In this document: one piece after another, positions 25,922-35,130 of the stretch
Layout: the number at the start of each line of letters is the position of its first letter
Numbering within the stretch: position 1 is the first letter of the stretch
Source of the DNA: Roseovarius mucosus DSM 17069
GTDB taxonomy: Bacteria > Pseudomonadota > Alphaproteobacteria > Rhodobacterales > Rhodobacteraceae
Assembly (NCBI RefSeq): GCF_000768555.3
Contig: NZ_KN293979.1
Span: forward strand, 248,001-312,000
DNA: 64,000 nt
Direction of reading: 5' to 3'
Made by a program: the position numbers and the translations under genes
The notes under the pieces: model-generated
What the model saw: the letters and a program-made list of their open reading frames with translations, nothing else
Databases searched by the model: none
Told to the model about the DNA's origin: nothing

Positions 25922-26698
25922 ATGAAACGTCCGGTTGTTGGTGTGATTGCCAACCAGTACCAGATCGAAAACCGCTACCCGACCCATGCGGGGGGCACCA
26001 TCAATTCCTCGGCGGTGGCCGATGTCGCGGGCTGTATGCCGCTGATCATCCCTGCCGATCCGCGCTATGTGTCGGTTTCGGAATTGCTGGACACCTGCGA
26101 CGGTTTTATGCTGACCGGCGGACGGCCTAATGTGCACCCCGAGGAATATGGCGAGGCGGCGACCGAGGCGCATGGCGCGTTCGACCGCGCGCGCGATGCG
26201 ATCACCCTGCCGCTGGCGCGGGCCTGTGTCGAGCGTGGGCAGCCGATTTTGGGCATTTGCCGGGGCTTTCAGGAGATGAATGTCGCCATGGGCGGCACGC
26301 TGCACCCCGAAATCCGCGACCTGCCGGGGCGGGACAATCATCGCATGCCCCCCGAGGGCACGATGGAAGAACAATTCGCCCTGCGCCACAAGGTGCGCTT
26401 TACGGCGGGTGGCGTGTTTCACCGGCTGATGGGGGCGGAAGAGGTGATGACCAACACGCTGCATGGGCAGGGTATTCTGCGCGCTGGGCGCAGTGTCGTG
26501 ATCGACGGATGGGCCACGGATGGCACGCCTGAGGCGCTCTATATCGACGGCGCGCCGGGGTTCACGCTCTCGGTGCAGTGGCATCCGGAATATAACGCCG
26601 CGCATGACCCGGTCAGCCGTCCGCTCTTTGCCGCCTTTGGCGATGCGGTGCGGGCCTGGGCCGCGGGGCGCGCGGCCCCGCTGCTCCGCTCGGCCTGA
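25922..26698 (+). CDS. Class I glutamine amidotransferase, gamma-glutamyl-GABA hydrolase-like
   Basis: 258 residues, Peptidase_C26 type. The nucleophile is C113 in ILGICRGFQEMNVAMGG; FMLTGGRPNVHPEEYG and the C-terminal SVQWHPEYNAAHD (His and Glu of the triad) match PuuD. PuuD frees GABA from gamma-glutamyl-GABA in the putrescine route. There are no other puu genes adjacent, though a PuuB-like oxidase lies 14 kb away in the DDAH operon. The 179-base upstream gap is AT-rich and may hold its promoter. Exact substrate unproven. Confidence 0.85.
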   Translation: MKRPVVGVIANQYQIENRYPTHAGGTINSSAVADVAGCMPLIIPADPRYVSVSELLDTCDGFMLTGGRPNVHPEEYGEAATEAHGAFDRARDAITLPLARACVERGQPILGICRGFQEMNVAMGGTLHPEIRDLPGRDNHRMPPEGTMEEQFALRHKVRFTAGGVFHRLMGAEEVMTNTLHGQGILRAGRSVVIDGWATDGTPEALYIDGAPGFTLSVQWHPEYNAAHDPVSRPLFAAFGDAVRAWAAGRAAPLLRSA

Positions 26699-26704
26699 CC
26701 TCGG

Positions 26705-29700
26705 TCAGGCCACCTCTTTCTCGTTGAGAGAACACAGGAGTTGCGCCTCGTGGCGGCGCAGACAACTGCGCGCGGTGTCGCGGTGGTGGCCGGGTGCGGT
26801 GCGCAGTTCCGGGAAGATCGTGAAGAGTTCCTCGCGCGCTGCCGCGTCGATGGCCCCAAGCGCCATGTCACCTGCATAAAAGCTCTCGGTGCCGATTCCG
26901 TCGGCATAGATGATCTCGTGCCGGTCGAACATGATGTGGATGTAGGTCACGGCGTCGCGCGGGCTGATGGTCACGTCGCGGCCGTTGACCATATGCTTGG
27001 CGGCAATCAACACCTCGCTTTCGCCAAAGAGCAGCTCGGCCTGATAGCCGGTGAAGAGCAGGCGGTGCTGCGGTGACACGACGAGCGGCGCTTGTCCGCC
27101 CATCACGCTTGAGGCGATGGAAACGGGGGCGAAATCGCCCAAACCGGGAACAGTGCGTTTGCCGATCCAACGGATCGGTTGCAGCCCGTGATCGCGTGTC
27201 ACCACCATATCGCCCAAGCGCAGGCTCTCGACCGGGCGTTCGCCCCATTGGGTGAGAATACGCGCGCCGGGGGTGAAACAGATGATGTTCTCGATCTCGA
27301 AGAAGTTGACCAGCGTGCCATCGGCCATGGTGACGCTGCCCGAGAGACCGCCCGCCGTGTCATCTGTGTTGGTGAAGGTGATGTCGGATTTATTGGCAAA
27401 CTCGCCCAGCCAGAGGGTGTCGCCCAGCGTCTCTTCGCCCTCGCCACCGAGGATGGTGATGGTATTGGTTGCGGCCTCGCCCAGATCGGTCAGTCGGAAG
27501 AAATCATCGCCTTCCTCGCCTGCTACGCTGTCGCCCTGGCTGACATTGATCGTGTCATCGCCGGTGCCGCCAAAGAGCGTATCGGCGTCGATGCCGCCAT
27601 CGAGGCTGTCATTGCCCGCATCGCCATAGAGAACGTCGGCGCCGTCGAGGCCGAAGAGCGTGTCATTGCCGTCGCCGCCCATGACCGTATCAGCGCCAAG
27701 ACCAGCGGAGACAAGGTCATTGCCTGCACCGGCGTCGATGACATCATCGTCACCATTGGTGCGGCTGTCGGCATTGTCCACCCGGTCGCCTTCGGGGTCG
27801 CCGGTATAGGCGCTGTCGATGGTGTCGTCGCCCGCCGTGCCTTCGACCACATAATCGGGCTGGAAGATGCCCATGGCCGCGAGCGCGTTGTGAGAGGAAA
27901 TCGAGGCCGGATCGACCCCCACAAGCGTGAGGCTCTCTCCATTCGGGAAGCTGAGAACGGCGTTGCCGTCGAGATCGCCGCTGACGGTCACATCGGTCAC
28001 GTTGACCGGATCGCCATTGGCATCGGTCAGACCCGACAGGTCAAGCTGATCCTGTCCGGTAAAGGTGCCGTCGCCATTGTCGATGGGACCGGCAAAGCCG
28101 GTGATGGTATCTGCCCCGTCGCCATCGGCAAAGACGACGGTATCGACCGCGCCATCGCCGGCGCCGATGTCGAAGCTGTCATCGCCCGCGCCGCCGTCGA
28201 CGGTATCGGCGCCCGCGCCGGTGCTGACGCTATCGTTGCCGCTGGAGCCGAGCACGAGGTCGTCGCCAGAGCCGAGGATGATATTCTCGATCTCGATGAA
28301 TTGCGCCGTCTGGGTGCCGTTCGACAGCGTGCCCTGTTCGGGATTGCCCGGATCGCCCGCTGTCAGGTCGAGCACGGTGTTCTGCGTGACTGCGCCTGCG
28401 TCAAGCGTGTCGCCGCCTGCGTCATTCGACCAGCCGTCGATGGTGTCATTGCCGAAATCATCGGCCATGACGATAAGGTCATCGCCTTCGGCGGCGAAGA
28501 TCACATCGTCGCCGGTGCCGCCCAGGAGCGTGTCATTGCCGCCGCCCGCGCTGAGGCTGTCGTTGCCTGCGCCGCCGTCGAGATAATCATCGGCCACGTC
28601 GCTGCCCGCGAGCAGCGTGTCATTGCCATCGCCGCCGATCAGCGTGTCGGCCTCGGTTCCGCCGTCGAGATAGTCGTCACCCGCGCCGCCAATGAGGCTG
28701 TCGGAGCCGGTGAACCCCTCCATGCTGTCATTGCCGTCACCGCCCGCGAGCGTGTCGTTGCCGTCGGCACCAAAGAGCGTGTCATCGCCCGCGCCGCCGT
28801 CGAGACTGTCATTGCCAGCCTCGCCGTGAATTTCGTCATTCCCGGCGCCGCCCAACACGGTATCGTCGCCCAGCCCGGCAAAGACCACGTCATCGTTGCC
28901 GCCGTCGGCGGCGTCGTTGTTGTCGATCTTGTCGCCTTGGGGATCGCCCGTATAGCTGGTGTCGATCAGGTCCGCGCCGCCGGTGCCTTCGACAATGAAA
29001 TCGCCCTTGAAGCTAGGGATTCCCATGGCGATCAGCTGATCCACGCTCTGGACCGCCGTGATCGGCACGCCGACGAGTGTCACGCTCTCGCCGCCGGGGA
29101 AGGTGAGGACGGCGTTGCCGACCCCGTCCTGTGACACAACGACATCCTCGGTCGAGACCGGGTTGCCGCTGGCGTCGGTAAGGCCGGTCACATCGAATTG
29201 GTCGCGCCCGGTAAAGGTGCCGTCGCCATTGTCGGTTGGGGTCTCGAAGCTGGAGACCACATCATTGCCGGACCCGTCCGCGAGGATCAGAAGATCGGTT
29301 TCGCCGTCGCTTGGACCAAGGTCGATCTGGTCGTCGCCCGCGCCGCCCGCGACCGTATCGGACCCCGAGGAGGAAAGGATCGAATCGTTGCCGTCCCCGC
29401 CATCGACATAGTCGCTGTCAAAGCCGGAAAAGATCGTATCGTCGCCACCACCCGCGAGGATGCTGTCATTGCCGTAATTGCCGATGATTTCCTCGACCCC
29501 GTCCGAGCCGATGACGGTATCGGCCCCGGTGCCCATCTGGAAACGCTCGATTTCCGAGAATTCGGTGACGGCGGTGCCGTCGGTGATCGTGCCGGTGCCC
29601 TCGGCGGTGAAATTGATCAGCAGCCCGTCGGAAATGGCGGAAAAGTTGATGCGGTCGCCTTCGCTGACCGTCTCTTCGGTCTCGCCGCCGATGATCGTGT

Positions 29701-32359
29701 CGTTTTGCAGGCTGCCATCGAGGAAAATCTCGTCATCGCCCGCGCCTGCGAGGATGAGGTCATTGCCGAGACCCGAATCGATGCTGTCATTGCCCGCACC
29801 CGCGTCGATCACGTCGTCATTCGACCCGTTGGCGGCATCGTTTGCGTCTACCAGGTCGCCGTCGGGGTCGCCGGTGTAGCCTAGGTTGATGAGATCGGCG
29901 CCTGCCGTGCCTTCGACCACGAAATCGCGCCCATCGGGGATGCCCATGGCCACGAGGGCGGCAGGATTGGAAACCTGGGCCGGTGACACGCCCCAAAGTG
30001 TCAGGCTCTCGCCGCCGGGGAAGGTCAGGATCGCATCGCCCGTGCCGTCGCCATTGGTGTCGGTGACCGTCACATCCGCAGTGGTGACAGGGGTTGTGCC
30101 ATCCGAGGTCAGGCCCGAGACATCCAGCAGGTCGCCGCTGGAGTAGGTGCCATTGCCATTGTCGGTGGGGGCGGCAAAGCCGCTGACCGCATCGCGGCCG
30201 GAGCCATCGGCAAGGACCAGCGTGTCGGTGCCCGCGCCGAGGATGATATTCTCGATTTCGGAGAAAGTGGCGGTGGATGTGCCATCGCTGACGATGCCGG
30301 TTTCGGCATTGGTGGCGGTCAGGTCGAGGGTGATCGGGCCGGTTGTCGCGGACAGATCGAGCGTATCGCCCGAGGTTTCGCCGGTTTCGCCACCGGTGAT
30401 CGTATCAGAGCCAAAGGCGTCCTCGATCCGGAATGTATCGTCGCCGCCTTCGCCGAACATCTGGTCGGCCCCTGTGCCGCCTGCGATCAGGTCATCATCT
30501 GTCCCGCCAAAGATGGTGTCGTTGCCGGCTCCGCTGAGGATCGTATCGTCGCCAGCCCCGGCCAGCACCGAATCCGCATTGCTGCCGTCCGAATGGTCAA
30601 GCGCGTCGATCCTGTCGCCATCGGGATCGCCGGTATAGTTGACGTCGATCAGATCGGCGCTGGCGGTGCCTTCCACGATGAAATCAGGGATGATGAAGCG
30701 TTCGATGTCGACGTAGTTGATATTGAACGATTCAAATCCGCGGCTGAGAGAAATCTGACCGCTGAACCCCGGATTGCCGTTCGCCTCGGGGTTTTGCGTC
30801 ATGCTGGTGACGGTCCAGCCGTCCGCGATCAGCCCCGAGAGGTCGAGCGTGTCGTTGTCGGTGCCGCCAGAGCCGCCATCGGCGTAGAAATTGTAGGCAC
30901 CGGAAGGATCATTCGCCGTTGCAACGATCAGGTCAGCATCATCGCCGCCGAAAATACTGTCATTGCCACCTGAACTGATGATCGTGTCATTGCCCGCTTC
31001 GCCAAATACGGTGTCGGTCCCCGCGCCCCCGTCGATCAGGTCATTGCCGCTCTCGCCGCCGATGGAATCGTTGCCCGCATCGCCGCTGAGGATGTCACCT
31101 GCCGAGGAGCCAAAGATCGTGTCATTGCCGTCGCCGCCCGAAACGGTGCTGGCATCGGCGGTCGCATCAAAGCCGCCGGCGTCGTCGATGAAGTCGTTGC
31201 CCGCGCCCCCTTCGACCGAGTCGTTGCCGGTGCCGTAAAAGATCGTGTCGTTTCCGCCACCGCCGAGGATGGTGTCGTCGCCGCTGCCGCCCAGCAGCGA
31301 GTCGGCCCCGTCGCGCCCGTCGATGGAATCGTTGCCCGCGCCGCCGTCGATCACGTTGGTGGTGGTGCCGCCGTCGAAAATGTCGTCATAGCCCACAAGC
31401 GTGTCGTCAAAGGCTGAGCCGATAAAGCCGTCGATACCGTTGCTGATCACATCCCCGGCGGCGTCCCCCCCCGAGGTGGTTCCGGTCGAGAGATTGACAT
31501 TGACCGCTTCGCCCGAGGCCGAGTAATCGACGATGTCGAGCCCCGCACCACCAATCAGCGTATCCGCCCCGGCCCCCCCGATCAGCGTGTCGTTGCCATT
31601 GCCGCCATCGAGCGAATCGTTGCCCGTGCCACCATCCAGCAGGTCGTTGCCGTCACTGCCAAACACGGTATCGTTGCCCGCACCCGCGCGCACGGTGTCA
31701 TTGCCCAGGCCGGCCGTGACCAGATCGTCGTTTGTTCCGGCCAGATTGTCCGTGTCGTCGATCCGGTCGCCTTCGGGGTCGCCGGTGTAATTGGTGTCGA
31801 TAAGGTCGTTGCCGGTCGTGCCCTCGACCACGTAATCCGAGAACGTGAGGTCGTAGCGGTCTGCCGTCATGGCATAGACATCGGTGCCATTGGTCGGGGC
31901 GGCGGTGCCGAGCGTGACCGACAGGATCGGTTTGGCCTCAAGCGCGTCGGAATAGGCGTTAGGACCTGAGGGCGGCGGCAGCAGGTAAAGATTGCCGCTC
32001 GTATCCTGCATCACGATCGCGGAGACGGTCGCCGTGGTGCCATCGGTGTAGGTGATGATCGTATTGTTGTAGATCATCGTGGCGTCATGCGTGTAGCGCA
32101 CGCCGCCGATGACGAATTGTTCGTTGCTCAGGAAGTTGTTGGAATCGTAGGCGTTGGATGTAGCCCCGCCGATATAATCGGGAAACAGCAGCAGGTCGAT
32201 GTCGGGTGAGAGCGACGCAACATTGCTCGCCAGCGGATCGGAGGTGCTGCCGAAAACGAGTCCCTCAAGGGCCTGATGATTCTCGGAGGTGAGATTGCCT
32301 TCGATCGTGTCGATTTGCGGGGCGGTCCCAAGGCGGAAGAGATCAAAGGTCGTGGCCAT
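26705..32359 (-). CDS. Giant RTX-repeat protein with C-terminal Hint domain
   Basis: 1884 residues. Residues 1-170 form a domain shared with the RTX protein at 32692-34938 (MATTFDLFRLGT, FGSTSDPLA, ITYTDGTTATVSAI). There is no signal peptide. Five long modules follow, each opening with (D/N)(F/Y)(V/I)VEGTxGxDLI and YTGDPxGDxxD and then hemolysin-type calcium-binding nonapeptides (GGxGNDxLx). Several modules end in a beta segment LTFPGGESLTLxGV. From residue 1694 a Hint_2 domain begins at C(FTPGARILT), with TRDH as the block-B TxxH motif and SPQHRLLFTG. Such secreted calcium-binding proteins are usually exported by type I secretion; the Hint domain may cleave or ligate the chain in front of its Cys. 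No T1SS genes are in the window. Substrate or surface role unknown. Confidence 0.9.
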   Translation of the reverse strand: MATTFDLFRLGTAPQIDTIEGNLTSENHQALEGLVFGSTSDPLASNVASLSPDIDLLLFPDYIGGATSNAYDSNNFLSNEQFVIGGVRYTHDATMIYNNTIITYTDGTTATVSAIVMQDTSGNLYLLPPPSGPNAYSDALEAKPILSVTLGTAAPTNGTDVYAMTADRYDLTFSDYVVEGTTGNDLIDTNYTGDPEGDRIDDTDNLAGTNDDLVTAGLGNDTVRAGAGNDTVFGSDGNDLLDGGTGNDSLDGGNGNDTLIGGAGADTLIGGAGLDIVDYSASGEAVNVNLSTGTTSGGDAAGDVISNGIDGFIGSAFDDTLVGYDDIFDGGTTTNVIDGGAGNDSIDGRDGADSLLGGSGDDTILGGGGNDTIFYGTGNDSVEGGAGNDFIDDAGGFDATADASTVSGGDGNDTIFGSSAGDILSGDAGNDSIGGESGNDLIDGGAGTDTVFGEAGNDTIISSGGNDSIFGGDDADLIVATANDPSGAYNFYADGGSGGTDNDTLDLSGLIADGWTVTSMTQNPEANGNPGFSGQISLSRGFESFNINYVDIERFIIPDFIVEGTASADLIDVNYTGDPDGDRIDALDHSDGSNADSVLAGAGDDTILSGAGNDTIFGGTDDDLIAGGTGADQMFGEGGDDTFRIEDAFGSDTITGGETGETSGDTLDLSATTGPITLDLTATNAETGIVSDGTSTATFSEIENIILGAGTDTLVLADGSGRDAVSGFAAPTDNGNGTYSSGDLLDVSGLTSDGTTPVTTADVTVTDTNGDGTGDAILTFPGGESLTLWGVSPAQVSNPAALVAMGIPDGRDFVVEGTAGADLINLGYTGDPDGDLVDANDAANGSNDDVIDAGAGNDSIDSGLGNDLILAGAGDDEIFLDGSLQNDTIIGGETEETVSEGDRINFSAISDGLLINFTAEGTGTITDGTAVTEFSEIERFQMGTGADTVIGSDGVEEIIGNYGNDSILAGGGDDTIFSGFDSDYVDGGDGNDSILSSSGSDTVAGGAGDDQIDLGPSDGETDLLILADGSGNDVVSSFETPTDNGDGTFTGRDQFDVTGLTDASGNPVSTEDVVVSQDGVGNAVLTFPGGESVTLVGVPITAVQSVDQLIAMGIPSFKGDFIVEGTGGADLIDTSYTGDPQGDKIDNNDAADGGNDDVVFAGLGDDTVLGGAGNDEIHGEAGNDSLDGGAGDDTLFGADGNDTLAGGDGNDSMEGFTGSDSLIGGAGDDYLDGGTEADTLIGGDGNDTLLAGSDVADDYLDGGAGNDSLSAGGGNDTLLGGTGDDVIFAAEGDDLIVMADDFGNDTIDGWSNDAGGDTLDAGAVTQNTVLDLTAGDPGNPEQGTLSNGTQTAQFIEIENIILGSGDDLVLGSSGNDSVSTGAGADTVDGGAGDDSFDIGAGDGAVDTVVFADGDGADTITGFAGPIDNGDGTFTGQDQLDLSGLTDANGDPVNVTDVTVSGDLDGNAVLSFPNGESLTLVGVDPASISSHNALAAMGIFQPDYVVEGTAGDDTIDSAYTGDPEGDRVDNADSRTNGDDDVIDAGAGNDLVSAGLGADTVMGGDGNDTLFGLDGADVLYGDAGNDSLDGGIDADTLFGGTGDDTINVSQGDSVAGEEGDDFFRLTDLGEAATNTITILGGEGEETLGDTLWLGEFANKSDITFTNTDDTAGGLSGSVTMADGTLVNFFEIENIICFTPGARILTQWGERPVESLRLGDMVVTRDHGLQPIRWIGKRTVPGLGDFAPVSIASSVMGGQAPLVVSPQHRLLFTGYQAELLFGESEVLIAAKHMVNGRDVTISPRDAVTYIHIMFDRHEIIYADGIGTESFYAGDMALGAIDAAAREELFTIFPELRTAPGHHRDTARSCLRRHEAQLLCSLNEKEVA

Positions 32360-32691
32360 ATTCGGTTACTCGTCAGATTTCTGGTCGTGGGTGTGGCCGT
32401 GACGGGCCAGGCGGCGGAGGATCGTCCGATCAGAGGGGCAGACAGTCCAAGGGGCGCGCAGACACCCCGTGCCGCCCCCAGCGCTCACGCGCGCGGGGGA
32501 AAGATGTGCGTGTCTTAAATATATGTTTTTTAAACATAAAACCTGCTTTCCACGTAAGATAACACTCGGGCAAGGTCAGTCTTGACGATCATAAGACGTA
32601 CCCTTTGGAATAGTGTTAAAGTCCCAGCGTGCTGTTACTTTGGCTGGATTCAGGCATTTTAACGGCCCGTGCGCGTCATAATTTAGGGGCG
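32360..32691. promoter_or_regulatory. Intergenic promoter region of the giant RTX gene
   Basis: 332 bases, the centre of which (32515-32600) is markedly AT-rich against its surroundings, so the minus-strand promoter is likely there. It holds a palindrome TATGTTT-N3-AAACATA (32522-32538), an imperfect pair GTCTT..AAGAC (32579-32597) and GTGTCTTAAA (32510-32519), which matches 9 of 10 bases of a sequence upstream of the other RTX gene. No gene is seen here. Confidence 0.45.
32522..32538. repeat. Perfect palindrome upstream of the giant RTX gene
   Basis: TATGTTT, TTT spacer, AAACATA: 7-bp arms. It lies about 165 bases ahead of the start codon in the AT-rich part of the gap, where a regulator might bind. 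The protein that would bind is unknown. Confidence 0.4.
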
Positions 32692-34938
32692 TTATCCGCA
32701 GGGTTGTAAAAGTTTGGCCTCGTGGCGCTTGAGGCAGGGGCGCGCGGTGGCACCATAGGCATTGGGATTGCTGCGCAGTTCCGGGAAGATGCTGAACATC
32801 TCTTCGCGCGCCTGATCCGAAATGGCCGATATGCCGATGTCGCCTGCGTGAAAGCTCTCGGTCGCAGCGCCTTCGGCGTAGATCACCTCGTGCTGATCGA
32901 ACATGACGTGGATATAGGTCACGGCGGCCTGTTCCTCTTGGGTGACGGCCAGGCCGTCGACCAGATGCCGTGCGGCGACCAGCACTTCGTCGCAGCCAAA
33001 GAGCAGCTCTGCCTTGTAGCCGGTGAAGAGAAAGCGGTGCTGCGGCGAGACCAGAAGCGGCGCGCGCGCCCCGTCGAGCACATGGGCGGCCACGCGCACC
33101 GGGGCGAAGCGGTCGATGCCCGGCACGGTGCGCCGCCCGATCCAGCGGATCGGTTGCGGGCCATGATCGCGCGTGATCACCAGATCGCCTGCGCGCAAGG
33201 ACTCAACCGGACGCTCGCCGCGCGGGGTCAGGATGCCGATGCCGGGCGTGAAACAGATGATGTTCTCGATTTCCGAGAAGTTGACGAGGGTGCCGTCGCT
33301 GAGCGTGAAGCTGCCCGAGAGGCCGCCCGCCGCGTCATCGGTGTTGGTAAAGGTGATGTCGGCCTTGCGCGCCTCGGGTGACAGGAAGAGCGTATCGCCG
33401 TTGGTTTCGCCCCCTTCGCCGCCGACGATGGTGATCGTGCCGGTGCCGGTCTCGGCGGGCGGTTCGATGACAAAGAGATCGTCGCCATCGCCGCCAAAAA
33501 GCGTGTCATTCTCGCCCACGATCAGCGTGTCATTGCCGCCTTCGCCAAAGAGCAGGTCGGCCCCTGCGCCGCCGTCAAGGAAATCGTTGCCCGCAATCGC
33601 ATCGCTGCCCACGATGAGCGGGCTGCTGGCCAGATCCTGCACCGCGCCGCCGGGCAGGGTGACCGTGCCCGAGAGCACGTTGCCGCCAAGGTTTTCCCAA
33701 TAGCGCACTTCGATGGTGTAACTTTGGCCCGCCTCGAGCGTGACATCGCCAAAGCGTGTCGTCGCGGCCTGGTGGAAATCGTTGTCGAGAAACGATCCGG
33801 TGGTGCCGATCTGATTGGTAAAGGTCAGCGGGTTGCCGTTGCTGTCGAGGATGCGGATGGTCGAGCCATCGTCCGAGGTGGTGGTAAAGCGATAGACCCC
33901 ATCCGCGGAGGCGATGAGGTTGGAGGTATAGATAATGCCGTAGTCATTGGGATCGAACTGACCTGTCGCCTGCTGGCCATGACCCGTGACGTCAAAGCCC
34001 GCAGAGGTGCCGGACCCCGCCAAGGTGCCGCTCTCGATGGTGAACGCCTGACCATTGGCCGAGGTGAAGTCGCGGGTATAGACATCATAGCTCCAGCGTG
34101 CGGCGGTGCCGCCATCGCCGTAGAGCACGTCATTGCCTGCGCCGCCCTCAAGGCTGTCATCTCCTGCGCCGCCGATCAGCGTGTCGGTGCCGCCCTGGCC
34201 CAGCAGCGTGTCATTGCCGCTCTCGCCGCTCAGGCTGTCGGCGCCGGTGCCACCCTGCACGGAATCGTTGCCAAGGCCAGCGAGCACGGTGTCATTGCCT
34301 GCGCCCGCATTGATGACGTCGTCGTTGAAGCCCGGACCGCTGAGCCCGTCGCCATTATCCACCCGGTCAGAGCCATTGGCGACAGGTTCGATATAGCTGC
34401 CATTGATGAGGTCGGCCCCGCCGGTGCCCTCGACGATCCCGTTATCCCAGGCCTGCGCCACGCGGTCCGCGCCGAGGTTGGTATTGGTGCTGGCATTGAC
34501 GCTGTCGAGGGTGATGGAAACAATCGGTCCGGCCTCGAAGGCGGTGACATCGGCGTTGAAGCCGATTTCGGGCGCCAGAAACAACTCGCCGGTGGTGGAT
34601 TGCGCCAGAACCGCCGTGACAAGCGCGGTGGTGCCATTGGCATAGGTGATGGTCGCGTTGAAAACGCTGAGCCCGTCAAAGATAAACGTCTGCGTGCCCG
34701 CGCCTATGTCGGTGGTAAAGGCGTCATTGGCCGCAGTGTTGTTCATGTCGAGCGCACCGCCTGCGCCACCGTTGTTGATGGTCGTGGTGCTGGTGATGCG
34801 CTGGTAAAGCGGGTCTAATGCGCTGCCGTAGGTGCGGTTTTCGAAGAGGGCGGCGTTTTCGGCATTGCTGTTGCCTTCGGTCGGATCAAGAAAATCCGTC
34901 TCGGTCCCTAAAAAGATCCAGTTGAACGTCGTTGGCAT
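32692..34938 (-). CDS. RTX protein with PA14-like and C-terminal Hint domains
   Basis: 748 residues from the ATG at 34938 (MPTTFNWIFLGT), chosen by alignment with the start of the downstream paralogue; an in-frame start at 34974 exists. Order: shared N-terminal domain (1-165), one VEGTGGADLI module with calcium-binding nonapeptides, a PA14-like beta-barrel domain (about 290-450: GVYRFTTTSDDGSTIRILDSNG, YTIEVRYWENLGGN), more nonapeptides, then a Hint_2 domain from C562 (CFTPGIGILT, TRDH, SPQHRFLFTG). PA14 domains bind carbohydrate or act in adhesion, so surface or polysaccharide attachment is likely (inference). Export is probably by type I secretion from an unlinked locus. Confidence 0.88.
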   Translation of the reverse strand: MPTTFNWIFLGTETDFLDPTEGNSNAENAALFENRTYGSALDPLYQRITSTTTINNGGAGGALDMNNTAANDAFTTDIGAGTQTFIFDGLSVFNATITYANGTTALVTAVLAQSTTGELFLAPEIGFNADVTAFEAGPIVSITLDSVNASTNTNLGADRVAQAWDNGIVEGTGGADLINGSYIEPVANGSDRVDNGDGLSGPGFNDDVINAGAGNDTVLAGLGNDSVQGGTGADSLSGESGNDTLLGQGGTDTLIGGAGDDSLEGGAGNDVLYGDGGTAARWSYDVYTRDFTSANGQAFTIESGTLAGSGTSAGFDVTGHGQQATGQFDPNDYGIIYTSNLIASADGVYRFTTTSDDGSTIRILDSNGNPLTFTNQIGTTGSFLDNDFHQAATTRFGDVTLEAGQSYTIEVRYWENLGGNVLSGTVTLPGGAVQDLASSPLIVGSDAIAGNDFLDGGAGADLLFGEGGNDTLIVGENDTLFGGDGDDLFVIEPPAETGTGTITIVGGEGGETNGDTLFLSPEARKADITFTNTDDAAGGLSGSFTLSDGTLVNFSEIENIICFTPGIGILTPRGERPVESLRAGDLVITRDHGPQPIRWIGRRTVPGIDRFAPVRVAAHVLDGARAPLLVSPQHRFLFTGYKAELLFGCDEVLVAARHLVDGLAVTQEEQAAVTYIHVMFDQHEVIYAEGAATESFHAGDIGISAISDQAREEMFSIFPELRSNPNAYGATARPCLKRHEAKLLQPCG

Positions 34939-35011
34939 AGTTACGGCACCCTGTTGTTTCCAAGCTGGATACACAGAGTGTGCGGCGGCAATGGGCGCGC
35001 ATTCGGGAGAA

Positions 35012-35033
35012 TTTTAGACGATTGTGTCTAAAA
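35012..35033. promoter_or_regulatory. Perfect inverted repeat upstream of the PA14-RTX gene
   Basis: TTTTAGAC, 6-base spacer, GTCTAAAA, 74 bases upstream of the RTX start. The half-site GTGTCTAAAA recurs with one mismatch as GTGTCTTAAA upstream of the other RTX gene. It could be a shared operator or, read on the minus strand, part of the promoter. Confidence 0.5.
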
Positions 35034-35059
35034 GCGGGTCAATCATGTCCGGCGTAAGG

Positions 35060-35103
35060 CGGGGGCGCTGCCCCCGGACCCCCGGAGTATTTCCACCATA
35101 AAG
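35060..35103. repeat. Dispersed GC-rich hairpin repeat, copy A
   Basis: GGGGGC GCT GCCCCC hairpin followed by CCCCCGGAGTATTT. Same order as copies at 45761 and 51693. It lies 28 bases downstream of the SDR gene stop and may terminate its transcript. Confidence 0.75.
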
Positions 35104-35130
35104 AAACCATGCAGGCCGCGAAGCCTTGGA

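Noticed and set aside
27179..29134. 651-codon plus-strand open frame antisense to the RTX gene
   Set aside because: It is made of repeated low-complexity AxVIAxAA strings that are the complement of the GNDxL repeats.
26705..31840. Tandem repeats resembling a CRISPR or satellite array
   Set aside because: Period of nine codons, in frame throughout, encoding RTX nonapeptides; no regular spacers.
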